DNA of 64,000 nucleotides from Calocera cornea HHB12733 (lineage: Eukaryota; Basidiomycota; Dacrymycetes; Dacrymycetales; Dacrymycetaceae). Position 1 is the first letter of the stretch; each line of letters starts with the position of its first letter. The notes beneath the pieces were generated by a model, which made no database searches, had not been told where the DNA came from, and was given only the letters and a program-made list of their open reading frames with translations. This document shows, one piece after another, positions 21,812 through 37,304 of this stretch. The DNA is taken from contig KV423986.1 of the NCBI GenBank assembly GCA_001632435.1, forward strand, positions 1-64,000, in the 5' to 3' direction. The position numbers and the translations under genes were made by a program.

Positions 21812-24540
21812 GAAAAGCACAGCAGAGTGAGTACAAACGTGCGAGCTGTGAAGGCGAGAACAGTACAGTACGTGCATACTGATTAGCACCCGCAAATCAA
21901 GCCGCCCGAGACACAGAGATCTCCGGATGCGAGAGGCTGATATTGTTCGGACGGTCGACGAACAGCTGTGGGGCTTGAGAAGCGGTGGAGAAGAGGTATA
22001 GCGTTCTCATATGATCGGGGAGCGATGAGTGAAACGTCCGTATGAGGTATCCAGCAGGCCTGCATGGAAGAGGGAAAGCAAGATCGTCGAAGCATTCAGA
22101 GCAGTCTTTCATCCGTCTCCGGGCTACCGTCGATCAATGTAGAGTTGGACTGCCAGTCTCGCTCGGAGAAGTGTTTCAGGTGAACAGGTGACCGGCGTGC
22201 AAAAGCTCCGGTGATCTAGGCGCGTTCGGAGAGGAGTTGCAGGTGGCCAAACACGGCCAAAGACGCAAAACTTGGCGACCCGGTTGTCCACGATCATAGC
22301 TTGGCTCCTCAGCTGGGCCGATCAGGAGGTACTAGCCGACAGCGCAGGCACAGGTATGGAACCGCAACCATACGTACCTGTCGCCGAGGTGCAGATGGGG
22401 TTTCAGCGCGGGTGCGGCCCGGATCCTAGCGACATGGGGTCACGATGATACACTGCACCAGGCACAAGATGCGCGATGAGGCTGATCTCGAGGACGTGAC
22501 TGGAGCGAGCAAGAGAGTGAAGGATTCAGGACCTGAATTTCAGGTACACATGCCATTTTGCTCACTCCAGGTAGGACATGGGCAACAGTCGAAGGGGTAG
22601 CAGCAGGCCATGAGACCTCCAAGGTATGTCGCAGGAGATAACTCGGCGGTCGTTCGCATGTGGAGCCACAGATGGGGAAATGGGGCGCGGCCTCCAAGCG
22701 ACGCAGATCAGGGGAGGTGCGAGACGGAGCGAACGCACCCCGCAGGGCCTGGGCGCCAATGAAGCGAGAGCTGGTCGACGGTGTACTGGAAACTGTTTAG
22801 ACGTATTCGGGACGTCACCATGCTGTTCAGTGTGCTGCAGGGACGTAATGTAGAAGAGTTTGGACAGGAGGGGTAAGTTCCGCCTTCCGGACAAGAGACA
22901 GTGCGATTCTGTACCAATTCATCTAGCCACATGCGTGGCTTGAGACATAACCTACGCCTTGGTACGGAGCTTCAATGGCCTATAATGGTATGTCGCTATC
23001 AAGGAGAGTCACGAACCGTCTTGATCCCGCACGAACGATGGAGCGAGTGCTCTGAACAGTGGGAGGAGACGACGGCCCACAGACGGGCACAGATGGAGTC
23101 CGAGCAGTTGTCCGATTGAAGACCTTGATACTCGTATTGTGCGAGTGGGGTAGATCGGCCCAGAGGTGAGCCCTGGTTATTGTCGAGGAGAAGGAGACGG
23201 TGGTTTGAGGAAGCCATGGATCGTCGTCGCGAATGATTTGCTTCCTGCAAAGGACTCCTATCTAGTTCCGCTTCCATCGAAGACAACCTCCAACCACAGC
23301 TCTACGACCTTACGAACCCTTCACTTGAGCCGCTTCCATGACAATAGAAATGCCACTGTGGTCTTCGCCCTCCAAGGCTCCATCTCTGCTTCAAATCAAC
23401 CGATCACACACGCGTGGCGGGTGGCTCGGCGCCCCATCGCTTCTCGTCTCTTCCTGCTCTTACCAACCAGCTCGATTAGATGTCTCCAGAGGGGTATTAT
23501 GATCGAACATCCAGTAGCGCAGACGTTTGCTAGTGGGAGCGGGTCATTGCATGAGCGAAGGATTTCCAAATCAAGCAACGACAGTGCCTAATAAGGAGCA
23601 CCCCTTGGTATGATCGAGCAAACTCTCATCGATTCTATTTCCGACCTGAACCGGAGGATCATCGGTCCAGATTGCTCGTCACGCCCTTGACCGGTGTTCT
23701 CTTTCCCCTGTCCAAGAGTGTTGCTCGCTTTCTAATTCCCAGATCCAACGATGGTAGGATCCACGAGTGCCCAGACGCCGTGGGGCGCACTTCCACTAAT
23801 TCGCATCTCCTCTTAGCTAGATGCACGCCTTCCTCGTGACTATCACTTGCACCGAGCGACCACCGACTAGTCTCCCCTCGTCGTGCTTGAGTTCAGCAGT
23901 GCCTGATCTTCCAATTCGATCGTATCCCACCGTCAACTTTAGCCGCTGGTCCACATCCTCGCGGACAAACCGCCAATCAACAACGTCGTGCCTGGTGCCT
24001 GCATTCTTTCCGCCCTAACTGTCATCTATAATCCACACAATGCTTTCCATATTCCAGATAACATTCCTGAGTTGTCCCCGAACTATTGACAGGAAACACG
24101 TTAGAACTGGAGCTACGCTCGCTACCCTTTCCCTACGAGCAGTACTCTGCACCTAATAATTTCCTCCAGCTCATTGCCAACTGCCCGCCAATCATGCAGT
24201 CATCCGGGATTCTAGTGACTGTTTCCAATCCCGGATCGAAGCTGTTCTGAGGGATAGACGCGCACATTCCCGGTGCCTTTGGGTTTGGCACCGCAGGAAC
24301 CAATAGAAAGCGCCTCAAAGGGACCGCCTCCGAGGCCGGGAATGCGGCGTGCCTTGCTCAGGCGTCAATGCAAACTCACTCCTGCTCAGCACACCGTCTT
24401 GTAGACTTGTGCTGCGCAAATATGTAGAGGACAGGAATCGACAACGCCGATTTTGTGTCGAGTTAAGAAGGCAGATAATAAAGACGTTAAGCGCTGGCAG
24501 CGCATTGCAGGTCCGCTCCCGTCCGTCGAAGGCGCGGGTG
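21812..24540. other. 2.7-kb gene-free region between the secreted protein and kinase A
   Basis: Many overlapping open frames, none with splice-consistent or recognisable protein sequence. The long spacing between divergent genes suggests either extended regulatory sequence or decayed DNA. I could not match it by eye to any other part of the window. Confidence 0.4.
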
Positions 24541-24552
24541 CGCATATATAGG
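24541..24552 (+). promoter_or_regulatory. TATA box of kinase A
   Basis: CGCATATATAGG lies about 105 bases before the ATG at 24652. Confidence 0.5.
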
Positions 24553-24651
24553 CGGCCGCGTGCCCTTTCAGTTCGAAGTCTCCCATCACCTCACAAACAC
24601 TGTACTTCTGCTCGCTCGGCGCTATATACTGTCTCTTTTGCTCTTTTCTGC

Positions 24652-26566
24652 ATGTCGACACCTAAACGTCTCTGGGGTCAGATCACCAATCGGTTATCAA
24701 TGCCGTCTAATCGGCACGCAACCGCCGCGGCGGCGAGTCCGCCTCCTGCTCCAGCTCGTTCTGCAACGGTCTCCAGCGCCGCGACAGGATCTAGCGTAAC
24801 TCCCTCTGCTACCACGATATCGACCATAAACAGCACCAAGACTAGTCGCACCGTTAGCCGCATAGTTCAAGTGGTTACCGGAATCGAAGTCACTGTCGAC
24901 GAGAGACGGCGCCAGCTCGACGCGTTGGCAGACCGCTGCAAGAGAATTGAATACGAGCTGGACGTCTGGTCTGCTATCTGGAGCACTGAAGGAATGCAGA
25001 TCGCAGGACAAGCCGCTTTTGGGTACATATTTTGATATGTTTCTGAGAATAGGAATGGACTGATTTGGCACAGAGAGCTCGACAAGGTCTTGAAGCAATG
25101 CGAAATGTGGCAGGCACGAGGGCCCATTACGACATTCGCCAACGATGATCAGATCGCGGGCGAACTATCCAAGTGCAATCAATCCCTCACGGAACGCATG
25201 GATGACTACAATGTGAGTACATGCGCATGGTGCGATGTATGATACTAGCGGTCTGACAATGTACTGGGGATGCCCGTGCAGAGAAGCGTCTTGCATGAGA
25301 TTCTACTCTCGACAACCGAATCCAAAGTGCGCCTTCTCACGCAGGACAATACCCTCAAGGCAATACAAAGCATGGCCCAATCCAATGACGCGACCGTCAA
25401 GCGCAGTTTGCAGGGTTTCATTGACGCGGGTTATGAGGTACACACACACTTCCTGCAAAGTCATAGAGGTAACTGACGCAGCAAACAGGAGCTACGCTCC
25501 AGCGCATTGGATAATCAAGACCGAGATGCGATATTCGAGGGGCTGCGAACGCTTCTCACAATCGACAACGTGCCAACCTCCGTTCAGCTCCAGGGAGAGC
25601 TCGCGATACCGCCATTCGCTACGATAAGCAACCCTGGATCAGACATATTCCAGACTCAATGGCAAGGCCGCATTGTCGCGGTAAAACGCTTCCGCGAGTC
25701 GGCCACCAACCCGAAGAGAGCCAGCGTACGTGCATAAGTTCGTTCTCCCTCCGTTGCCGGCTAAATGATGGGCACTAGAAATTCTTGTATGAAGGGGCAA
25801 TCTGGCGCATGTTGAACCATCCGAACGTTTTGCCATTCTACGGTATACGCATCGAGAAAATCGAAGGTCATCCGAATCCGAGCATTGCGCTAGTCTCGTT
25901 GTGGGCAGCTCAACAAGATGTTCGTACCTTTATCACCGCAGTTCCCGACTGCAACCGACGTGCTATTGTATGGCATTATTATCACCTATTCGATGGATAC
26001 TGACACCCTCACAGGTCAGGGAAACTGCATACGGCATCGCGTATCTCCACCGTCGCCAAATAGTCCATGGGGCAATTCGGGGCGTGCGTTATCCTCCTCT
26101 CACACAGGTGTCGTTGCTCAAAACCCAACAGAGCAACATCCTAATCGATGGCAACGGCAAGCCAATGCTGACCGACTTCGGCTTAGCCACCGCATCGACG
26201 TCCGATCAGGAAGCGCTCACCGAGGGTCTGTCATCCTCCGAGACAAGCACGACTATCCGATGGCTGGCACCCGAGTTAACCACCACTCGCTTCCCCGTCT
26301 TTGCCAGTGACGTCTTCAGCTTTGCCCGCACCATCCTCGAAATCATGACTGGTGACAAGCCATTCAAAGAGCAGAAGAATCCTTGGCAGTTGGCGGCGCT
26401 GCTGAACCAGGGCCAGCTGGTCCCAGCGAGGCCGCAAGGTCAGGCCGTAATCGACCGAGGATTGACCGACGGTGTCTGGGCGCTGCTATTGCAGATGTGG
26501 GTCGACAAGCCGGAGAACAGGCCCAAGATGGATCGGGTTGTGGATCGCTTGGAGGATCTGTTGTGA
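24652..26566 (+). CDS. atypical TKL-type pseudokinase with N-terminal helical region, paralog A
   Basis: Eight exons or so. N-terminus MSTPKRLWGQITNRLSMPSN, a Ser/Thr/Ala linker, then helices RTVSRIVQVVTGIEVTVDER, QLDALADRCKRIEYELDVW, ELDKVLKQCEMWQARG, ELSKCNQSLTERMDDYN and SMAQSNDATVKRSLQGFID, the region compared with MLKL/HeLo-type bundles. Kinase domain: the glycine loop is reduced to ISNPGSDIFQTQWQG; the lysine is in IVAVKRF; helix C and hinge are in YEGAIWRMLNHPNVLPFYGI. The catalytic loop is IVHGAIRG, then SNILID after an intron, so the catalytic Asp is replaced by Ala while Asn remains. DFG is intact (MLTDFGLATA), with WLAPE, DVFSFARTILEIMTGDKPF and the end VVDRLEDLL. Loss of the catalytic base makes phosphotransfer unlikely; a switch or scaffold role is inferred. 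Confidence 0.85.
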
Positions 26567-26634
26567 ACAAATGGTTCAATGAGGGAAAGGATGGAAGGAA
26601 CGACATATATCACGCGGCCCGGAAGATGCCCATC

Positions 26635-26840
26635 TCGACGTCACAGATGCCCACTATGTACACATACCACGGTACAACTTTCTGTTTCATTCATCATTAT
26701 TTGAGTGGTCTAGAGCTACTACATACACTGCATGCTATCGATTAAATATGCATCGACGTAGACGACGAGAGTCACAGCGATATCTGTCTCTTTCGGCAAC
26801 AAGTGGTTGTACGTGAGGATCCTCACCCAATAGTGCGTCC
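26635..26840 (-). pseudogene. degenerate copy of the 3-prime end of the histidine phosphatase gene
   Basis: This stretch matches the last exon and 3-prime flank of the phosphatase gene at about 27890-28110. Shared landmarks, in order on the plus strand, are CACGGTACAA, CTGTTTCATTC, TGCATGC and GTGGTTGTACGTGAGGAT. Read on minus it gives RILTYNH where the intact gene has TILTYNHESLKEP, then loses the frame. It lies just after the stop of kinase A. Confidence 0.65.
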
Positions 26841-27890
26841 ACCTAGCACCTCATCAAAGAAGCGTCGATATAGTCCAAACCCAAGCATACGAATATCCTG
26901 CCCCTGATAGGACTCTGCCTGGAGTGCTCTCCAGAGTATAAGTACATCTCGGTTGTGAAACTTGTGATGCCCCAGATGCACCATAGCTCGTTATGCCAGT
27001 AACTTCGAGGGCACCTTGAGGGTCATCGTCGACCTCTGGTGGTGGGGGGTACAACCCAGTTCGTAGACTTGACTGTTGTCAAGAGCCCAGCTCCGGGGAG
27101 TATCATAGCAGACGGGTTGGCCTACCTGCACGATGGGAAGCCCTGTCCGATTTCCACGGTGATTTGATATGTGTATGTTTTCGAGTGTGCATCATGCTCT
27201 TACCATCTTCTAGCTTTCTAAGTTCTACTGAGAAGGCCAATATTCTTATTAGTGACGCTGGAGTGTCGCTGCTAACAGACTGTGGTTTCTCCCGATGAGT
27301 ATCAATATGGATAAGAAACGTGCTGCCTTGGTAGGGGATGCGGTACCCCCGACATTGTTTGTCTAACCCTGTCCATGTGCACAGAGGCGAACAGCTTGAG
27401 CGGGTGTTGCATCGTTGTTCAGTGTCAGCCCTGCTTAACTTGCTTGCCCACATGACGGTGTTGTAAAACATTAACTACCCTAGTTGAGCAGTACCAGAGC
27501 CATCTTAACCCAGTGCCAGATGGTCTCAAGCTGGCATGAAGCTGCACAAGGTATTCACCACAGCTAGTAATATGCATTCTTTTGCTATGACCATAAGTTA
27601 CATGAAGTGAGTGTATTCTTCATTCTTCCGCTGCCTTTGAGCTCTGATGCAGTGGAGCAGATGATATCCCGGTGTGGCTCCCTGTAAACATCAACCACCA
27701 CTAGTTGTTGCGACTGCCGTCATGAACGAAAAGCGTCCCCGGCACCCCGGAGAACGTGCGTGTCGTGGAGGACTGTCCACATCGCTGTGGCAATTTGAAA
27801 ATAAAGCCTGGGAGTATCATCACATTCAGAGACCGAGCATTGATGGTGTAAAGCCGTCTTGCGCGAGAGGGAAGCAGTTCCAGGAGGGAG
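26841..27890. other. 1-kb region between the two copies of the phosphatase 3-prime end
   Basis: AT-richer than the surroundings, with no coding sequence recognised. Bounded by two homologous segments in the same orientation, it may be the remainder of a duplicated and decayed locus. Confidence 0.4.
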
Positions 27891-28013
27891 GATGTGTACC
27901 ACAACACCGAAGATGGGCCCCACTATCACGGTACAAGATTCCTGTTTCATTCTTCATTCTTCAATTGGTCTACTGTTGATACACCTACTGCATGCGTTAT
28001 CTGTCACATCCGC

Positions 28014-28937
28014 CTAGACATCGTGGTTCGCAAAGAGGTTGAGCGCGGTGAGAGCTGGTTCCTTGAGCGACTCGTGGTTGTACGTGAGGATGGTCACCTG
28101 GCACCCGATCAGCACACCCTACACCATGCATGCGCATATACGCGACTCACCCCAGCCGGCTCTATATTGAAGTGCGTGCCGAGCTTGATGGGGAACTCGA
28201 CCCAGCGGCTGACGAGGCTTCTTAAGTAATGCGCATGCGCAACGATCATGCAGTCCCTGTCGCCCTTGCCCTCCTCGTACCACTCCCTGTGCCACTCCCT
28301 AACCTGGGCGATGACGCGATCGATCCGCTGCGTGATATCCTGCACGCTCTCCCCGTCCGGGCACCCGTCCGTCCAGATATCCCACGCGGGGTTGAGCTCC
28401 CGGATCTGCGCGCTCGTCAGCCCCTCGTAGGCGCCGTAGTCCCACTCCCGCACGTCCTCCGTTGTCGTGTACGCGGGAAGGCAGTCGGCGGGGAGCGAGG
28501 AGAACAGCAGGTGGAACGTCTTCTGCGCGCGTTGGCGTGGGGAGACGAGCACGTGCGTCAGGTTGGCAGGCTTGATCAGCTCTGGAGGGGCGTCAGCCGC
28601 TGACAAGGACAATGAGATAGCAAGGACATGAGAAGGCACGCACTATCATCCCCCACGATCTGCTTGTTGTGCGAGAGGATGATCTCCTCACCCTTCGCCG
28701 TCAATGGGATGTCCGACCTGCCCGTCTACAGCACCGTACGCTCCCGCGTCAGCGGCCCTCCCAGCTTGCTGGTTCTGGAGAGAGATGGGACGCACATGCC
28801 GCCCGTTCTGGGACCATTCCGTCTGGCCTGTTCCTCTGCTCGGTCAGTATACGCGCATAGACAGCGCGAACGTGCGCGCAGGGGAGGAACGCACCGTGTC
28901 GGATGAGGAAGAGCCTGGGCACTGCGCGGGAGGGCAT
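28014..28937 (-). CDS. histidine phosphatase, SHB17/phosphoglycerate-mutase-like
   Basis: Branch-1 histidine phosphatase. Exon 1 MPSRAVPRLFLIRHG gives the RHG motif with the phospho-accepting His. After an intron come QTEWSQNGRH, then TGRSDIPLTAKGEEIILSHN, KPANLTHVLVSPRQRAQKTF (second Arg), EDVREWDYGAYEGLTSAQIR (catalytic Glu), WDIWTDGCPDGESVQDITQR and MIVAHAHYLRSLVSRW (second His). The last exon reads TILTYNHESLKEPALTALNL and ends NHDV. The REWDYGAYEGL, WxIWxDGCxxGE and EPAL pattern resembles yeast sedoheptulose-1,7-bisphosphatase SHB17 and relatives, which act in riboneogenesis. Substrate is inferred from family. The final short exon places the stop at 28014. Confidence 0.85.
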
Positions 28938-29312
28938 CGTAGCTCGCTCGCTGGACAGAGAACGCTGGACGGAGAAGGACGGTGCGAAGAGCTGTGAGAG
29001 CGAAGAGCAGGACAGCCCGGGCGGAAGACCGAGTCCAGCTCGCAGCTATATATTGTCCTGGCTGAGGGCGGTATGGGTGATCGCGTCGATACGCCCGCTG
29101 GGCTGGACAACGCCCGAGCTGCCCGAGCAGGGCGTGTGAAATGACGCTCACGCCGGCCGGAAGAACCCCGCAACAATGTCCCGTTACAGCGCACCGCCAC
29201 TAAGTAGCGTTTGGTTTTGCGCCTCGCCTGCTGCTCTGCACATCGCCGTTCTCACGCACCACACCGTCTGGTCTACGCTTGGACGTCTGGATTTGGAAGC
29301 TTGACAAGCACT
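28938..29312. promoter_or_regulatory. divergent promoter region between the phosphatase and CGR1
   Basis: About 375 bases separate two divergently transcribed genes. A TATA-like AGCTATATATTG occurs at about 29044-29055. The region probably contains both promoters. Confidence 0.45.
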
Positions 29313-29914
29313 ATGGAGGTAGAGGCATCAACATCGATGGCGACGACCGTGCAGCTGGTGCAGGAAGAGGGGGACGAGGGCATCGCCCTCCGGACCTCGG
29401 CGGCGGGGCGCGAGTCCGGCAAGTCGTGGAAGTCCACTCGGGCAGCAACGCGGTCCGTTTCTCTCCTCCTTCTGGGCCCCGAACGTGGCTGACAGATTCC
29501 CTTTGGCTGTGTTATGGCGTGAAGGCGTACCCAGATGCCCAAGTCGCTCAAGAGCAAGTCCTGGGAAGCGCGCGTCGCGCAGCGCTCGGAGGAGGACGCG
29601 GTGAAGAAGCTGGCCAGGGAGCTGCAGGAGGAGAAGCAGGCTGATAAGGACCGGTATGTGCCCGTTTGCCATCTCATTCCGTGGCCAGAGATGCTTACAT
29701 GTATGGTGTGGGATAGGAAACGACAGATCACGCAGGACCGGAGGAAGGCGAAGGAGGAGAAGCTGAGGCTGGAGTCGATGGCTGCTAAGGTGTGTGCTGT
29801 TCTATTTGGACTGGGAAAGTGCACTAGCTGACGGAATGGGTATTCTAGCTGAGCGCGAAGAAGATTGCGCGTATGAAGAAGCGCGCGGGGAGGAGCAAGA
29901 AGGTGAAGGGTTGA
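29313..29914 (+). CDS. CGR1: CGR1, rRNA-processing protein
   Basis: Small nucleolar protein needed for processing of the large-subunit pre-rRNA. Four exons. Start MEVEASTSMATTVQLVQEEG, then AGRESGKSWKSTRAATR, MPKSLKSKSWEARVAQRSEE (the family pattern K-x-W-x-x-x-x-x-x-R), DAVKKLARELQEEKQADKDR, KRQITQDRRKAKEEKLRLES and the basic tail LSAKKIARMKKRAGRSKKVK ending in Gly. The lysine/arginine-rich coiled-coil region and nuclear-localisation-like tail are typical. About 130 residues, close to the yeast protein. The gene starts at the first Met after a TATA-less leader. Confidence 0.88.
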
Positions 29915-30532
29915 GCGGGAAGAGCCGTGGGAGGCCACAGAAGGAACCACAGGATGCGGCTGTAATCTCCCTGCCCGCTTCGCCGTGTCCTGGTTCTTCA
30001 AACTCTCATGCCGGCCGAACCTGCAGCGCGAGCGCGATCGACAGGCGCGTATGTGTAGCTTTCATTTTGAGCGGCGTGGCGTGAAGTGGGGAAATCCTTC
30101 ACCTGTCACATGCCACTTGTGGTGTGCGTCTTAATGTATGTATGGGATGAAGCCCATAATCCTCGTGAAAATCGTTGTTTCGCTGCCAGAGATGTGCGAT
30201 CTGACAGATCCCCCATCGTGGCCAAGGTCGTGATCATTGTTGATGACTACGTTCGCAAATCAAGGTGGTGAACGATAACCGGAGATGGGCGGGACTTTTG
30301 GTCGGAGCTTTAAGTTCACGTGCGTGTGCTCGGCGCAGCCCGCGGCCCACGCACGCCCCTGGCCGCTTCACAGCGCATCTCCACTTCCGTCATCGCCTCG
30401 ACTTCTCCTCTCTCCGCACACCCATTGTCCGACCTCCCACTAGACACACCCAGCCCGATTCTGCCTATCCCACCCGTTCTCTACACTACTACTTTTATAC
30501 ACCACCCCTGCAGCTCCTGCTCTTGAACTACC
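29915..30532. other. intergenic region, CGR1 to the Rab5-type gene
   Basis: About 600 bases between two plus-strand genes. The last 120 bases before the ATG are CT-rich (TCTCTACACTACTACTTT near 30477), a common fungal core promoter layout. No coding sequence seen. Confidence 0.4.
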
Positions 30533-31490
30533 ATGGCCGAAGCAGGAGACGCACCGTTGGATAAGCCCGTGCAGGTCAAGCTCGTCCTCCTAGGTCCGCC
30601 CTCAGTTTTCCATGCTCCGTGACACATCGCTGACCGGAATGCACGACCAGGCGAGGCAGCTGTGGGCAAGTCATCCGTCGTCATGCGCTTCGTGCAGAAC
30701 GACTTTAGCGAGAACAAGGAGCCCACAATCGGCGCTGCGTTGTGCGTCCCCCTCTTCCCCTACCGGGGCAATCACGCTGACCCGACCTTGCCGCGATCCC
30801 AGCCTAACCCAAAAGTGCCGCCTGGAAGACCGTGTGCTGCGATACGAGATCTGGGACACGGCGGGGCAGGAACGCTTCCACTCGCTCGCGCCGATGTACT
30901 ACCGCAACGCGCAGGCCGCCGTCGTCGTGTACGACATTACAAAGGCGAGCTCGCTGGAGAAGGCCAAGAGCTGGGTCAAGGAGCTCCAGCGCCAGGCCAA
31001 CCCGAACATCGTCATTGCGCTCGTGGGGAATAAGCTTGATCTGGTCCAATCGACCGGCGCTGGTGCAGCTGCGCCGGCAGGGGACGAGGGAGAGGAGGAG
31101 GAGCCGGACGACGCGACTGCTACGCCGGGGGAGGGCGCGGAGCAGGCGGAGGAGGGCGAGCAGAGCTTGAGGCAGGTCCCGAAGGAGGAGGCGGCGGCGT
31201 ACGCGCAGGAGGCCGGGCTGCTGTTCGCAGAGACGAGCGCAAAGACCGGCGAGGGCGTCGTCGAGGTGTTCACGGAGATCGGTACGTTCGCTCTCTGTTT
31301 CTCATAGGATATACTGTGGAAGGTACTGATGATGCGCGCAGCTAAGAAGATCCCGATCGAGCATATCCTTGCCTCGGTCCGGGGAGGCCCCGCAGGTGGG
31401 CGGGCGGGCGCAGGGCAAGGCCGGGGACAGCCGGGCAACGTCAACCTGCAGGAGGGTGCGCCGACGGGCGGGAAGGCGTGCAACTGCTGA
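30533..31490 (+). CDS. Rab5-type small GTPase (Vps21/Ypt5 family) with acidic insertion
   Basis: Early-endosome Rab. Start [20 protein letters not shown], then across intron 1 the P-loop GEAAVGKSS and [20 protein letters not shown] (switch I). The Rab signature [20 protein letters not shown] (switch II) follows, then [25 protein letters not shown] and [14 protein letters not shown] (SAK motif). The C-terminus is [15 protein letters not shown], a Gly/Gln-rich linker and GGKACNC, a CXC-type double-prenylation end. Between NKLDLVQ and [11 protein letters not shown] lies an unusual acidic, Gly/Ala/Glu-rich insertion of about 40 residues that ordinary Rab5 proteins lack. Its base composition fits the exon and the frame stays open, so it looks like a real insertion. 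Works with CORVET/HOPS, whose Vps18 subunit is also in this window. Confidence 0.92.
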
Positions 31491-31831
31491 GCATGTCACT
31501 GCATCCAGCAATTCAGCGCGGTGCGATGTGGTGCGATAGCAGCATATATAACGTATACGAGCTTCCCATTCCCTTCCTACCTTGCTTGCTTGCTTCGTTG
31601 CAGACGGTGACTCTTCTGTTTATATATGTCTACTCTTCTTCTCTCTCTTGTTCCTGTTACTCTCGCTCCTTGCGTAGCCGTTATGCGATGTGTACGATTG
31701 GCGCTAGACCCACTTTTCTGCTCAGCATATAGGCCACGACGGATGGAAGGATGGATGGATATCATTCCCGCTTCTCAGTATACACTCTATCCTCTCCCTC
31801 AAGCGCGCGCTCATACGCGTAGCACGGTGCT
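31491..31831. other. 3-prime region of the Rab5-type gene facing TVP23
   Basis: About 340 bases between convergent genes, with CT-rich and TATATA-bearing sequence (31537-31556, 31618-31626). No gene. Confidence 0.4.
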
Positions 31832-35583
<3,752 letters not shown>

Positions 35584-36877
35584 ATGTCCTCTACATCGAC
35601 CATCACGATGACCGAGATGAAGCCGCAGATGACCGAGAAGCCCACCGCCCGGCCCGTCGCCCGGAAACAGCGCACCTGGCACGAAGCCGATGCCCCCTAC
35701 ACGTTTGCTGTTCGTCGTCGTCCGCCCACGCTGACCTGCGTGTGCTCATGATCATCGCTAGAACGACGACACCGAGTGGGAACGTCTCAATGGTGTCCAT
35801 CGCGCCATCAAGGAGTACCTCGGCAACCGCATCACCCTCGCCCCGCTCGAGGAGCTCAGCCCACCGCCGAAGAAGATCCTCGAGCTCGGTGCTGGCACGG
35901 GCGTGTGGTAGGTTATTGTCCTCATCGGGCACCGATCGGTGCTGACAATGACTCTTTCAGGGCTATGGACGCTGCCAACATGTTCCCTGAAGCCACCGTC
36001 ACCGCCGTCGACATCTCCTTCAACAACATCCGGTATGTAGCCCTCCTTATCTTCCCCGTCGGCATCTTCTGACATGTTTCCGATCCGCCAGCAATCCACC
36101 GCCCAACGTCGTGCTCAAGCAGCTGAACCTACTCGAAGGCTTCCCCTTTGAGCCCGAGTCGTTCGACATTGTTCACATGCGCTTCCTCCTCGTCCACGTG
36201 GGTGCCCCTTCATAAGCTCCCACGGTATCGTCTGATGCGAACCCCTGTCCGAATGATAGATGCCGAACTTCCCCGAGCTTATCAAGAAATGCAGCGCCGC
36301 GCTCCGCCCGGGTGGGCTGCTGTTGCTGGAGGACATCGACCAGAACCTGTACTCCACGGACGGCGAGGTTCCCGAAAGCATCAAGACCTTCTACAAGCAC
36401 TACCATGGCCACATGGCCAAGAGCGGCGTGGACGGCGAGACCGGCGCCAAGATTGAGGGTGTGCTCCACAGCCTGAACCAGTTCTCCGAGATCCACGTGC
36501 ACAACATGCCTGCGCCTATCTCCGCACCCTACACCGCTGGTACGCTCCCCATTCCATTCCATTCCGCTGCTCCGCGTGCACGGGCTGACGTCGGCCCAGA
36601 CCCCAACCTGAACAAGATGGGCATCGAGATGCGCAAGTCGCTCGGCAAGGCGTACGACGGCATCTGGGGCAAGATGCCCGGCAGCGGCCTCACGCAGGAG
36701 ATCCACGACAACATGATCCGCGACGCGCACGACCACGACCGCCAGATCTACATGGACTTCTACTGGACCTGGGCGCGCAAGGCCGACAAGGTGCCCGAGA
36801 CCGCCACCCTCTACCAGCAGGCATGGGCCTGGTGGGACTACTTTGTCCAGACCGGCTGGTGGATCCTGGGCTATTGA
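35584..36877 (+). CDS. class I SAM-dependent methyltransferase (UMTA/LaeA-like fold)
   Basis: Start MSSTSTITMTEMKPQMTEKP. Then RKQRTWHEADAPYT and across an intron NDDTEWERLNGVHRAIKEYL. SAM-binding motif I is KILELGAGTGVW, followed by AANMFPEATVTAVDIS (acidic end of strand 2), NVVLKQLNLLEGFPFEPESF and DIVHMRFLLVH (motif IV region). Next come MPNFPELIKKCSAALRPGGL, LLLEDIDQNLY and a helical C-terminal part ending TGWWILGY. About 300 residues in six exons. The MRFLLVHM...LKPGG pattern is that of fungal methyltransferases often linked to secondary metabolism. Substrate unknown and no biosynthetic cluster partners are nearby. Confidence 0.85.
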
Positions 36878-37300
36878 TCGGCTCGTGTTCGTCTGGGTGG
36901 ATCGGTGCTCGGCGGATTTCTCCTCTCCTTCGCTTAGGTCTCGGGCTAGGGTTCTGTGTACCCTGTAGTATCGATAATGTAAACGCATTTCATTCACACT
37001 TAGACGCTCGACGCTCGACGCTCGACTCCTACGTCGCAGTCTGCCCCAAGTCGCGTCCTTTCCCACGCATGGGGAACGTGCGCCGTTGCGTGCAGAGTCC
37101 AGTTCATCGCGGTGAAGAACACTAAGTTAAGGAATTGAAATTAGGGGACACGTGGAAGCGAGAATTGTTATCAAGTGACAACCACTATGGTAAACGCTGT
37201 CGATGACACTCGTTGCAGAGATGAGCCTTGCCATGAGACAGCCTGTGTAGAGATAAGAGCCGATAGAGAGGAGTCATAGGGCCAGAATTGTTCTAGGAGA
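36878..37300. other. 3-prime flank of the methyltransferase gene
   Basis: Non-coding by appearance. It includes a perfect short tandem ACGCTCGACGCTCGACGCTCG at about 37002-37024, three copies of a 9-base unit. It merges on the right into the AACCGTCATTGAA-type repeat. Confidence 0.5.
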
Positions 37301-37304
37301 AACC

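Noticed and set aside
22440..23591. Several open frames in the gap before kinase A
   Set aside because: Short, overlapping on both strands, without domain or splice support; treated as non-coding.
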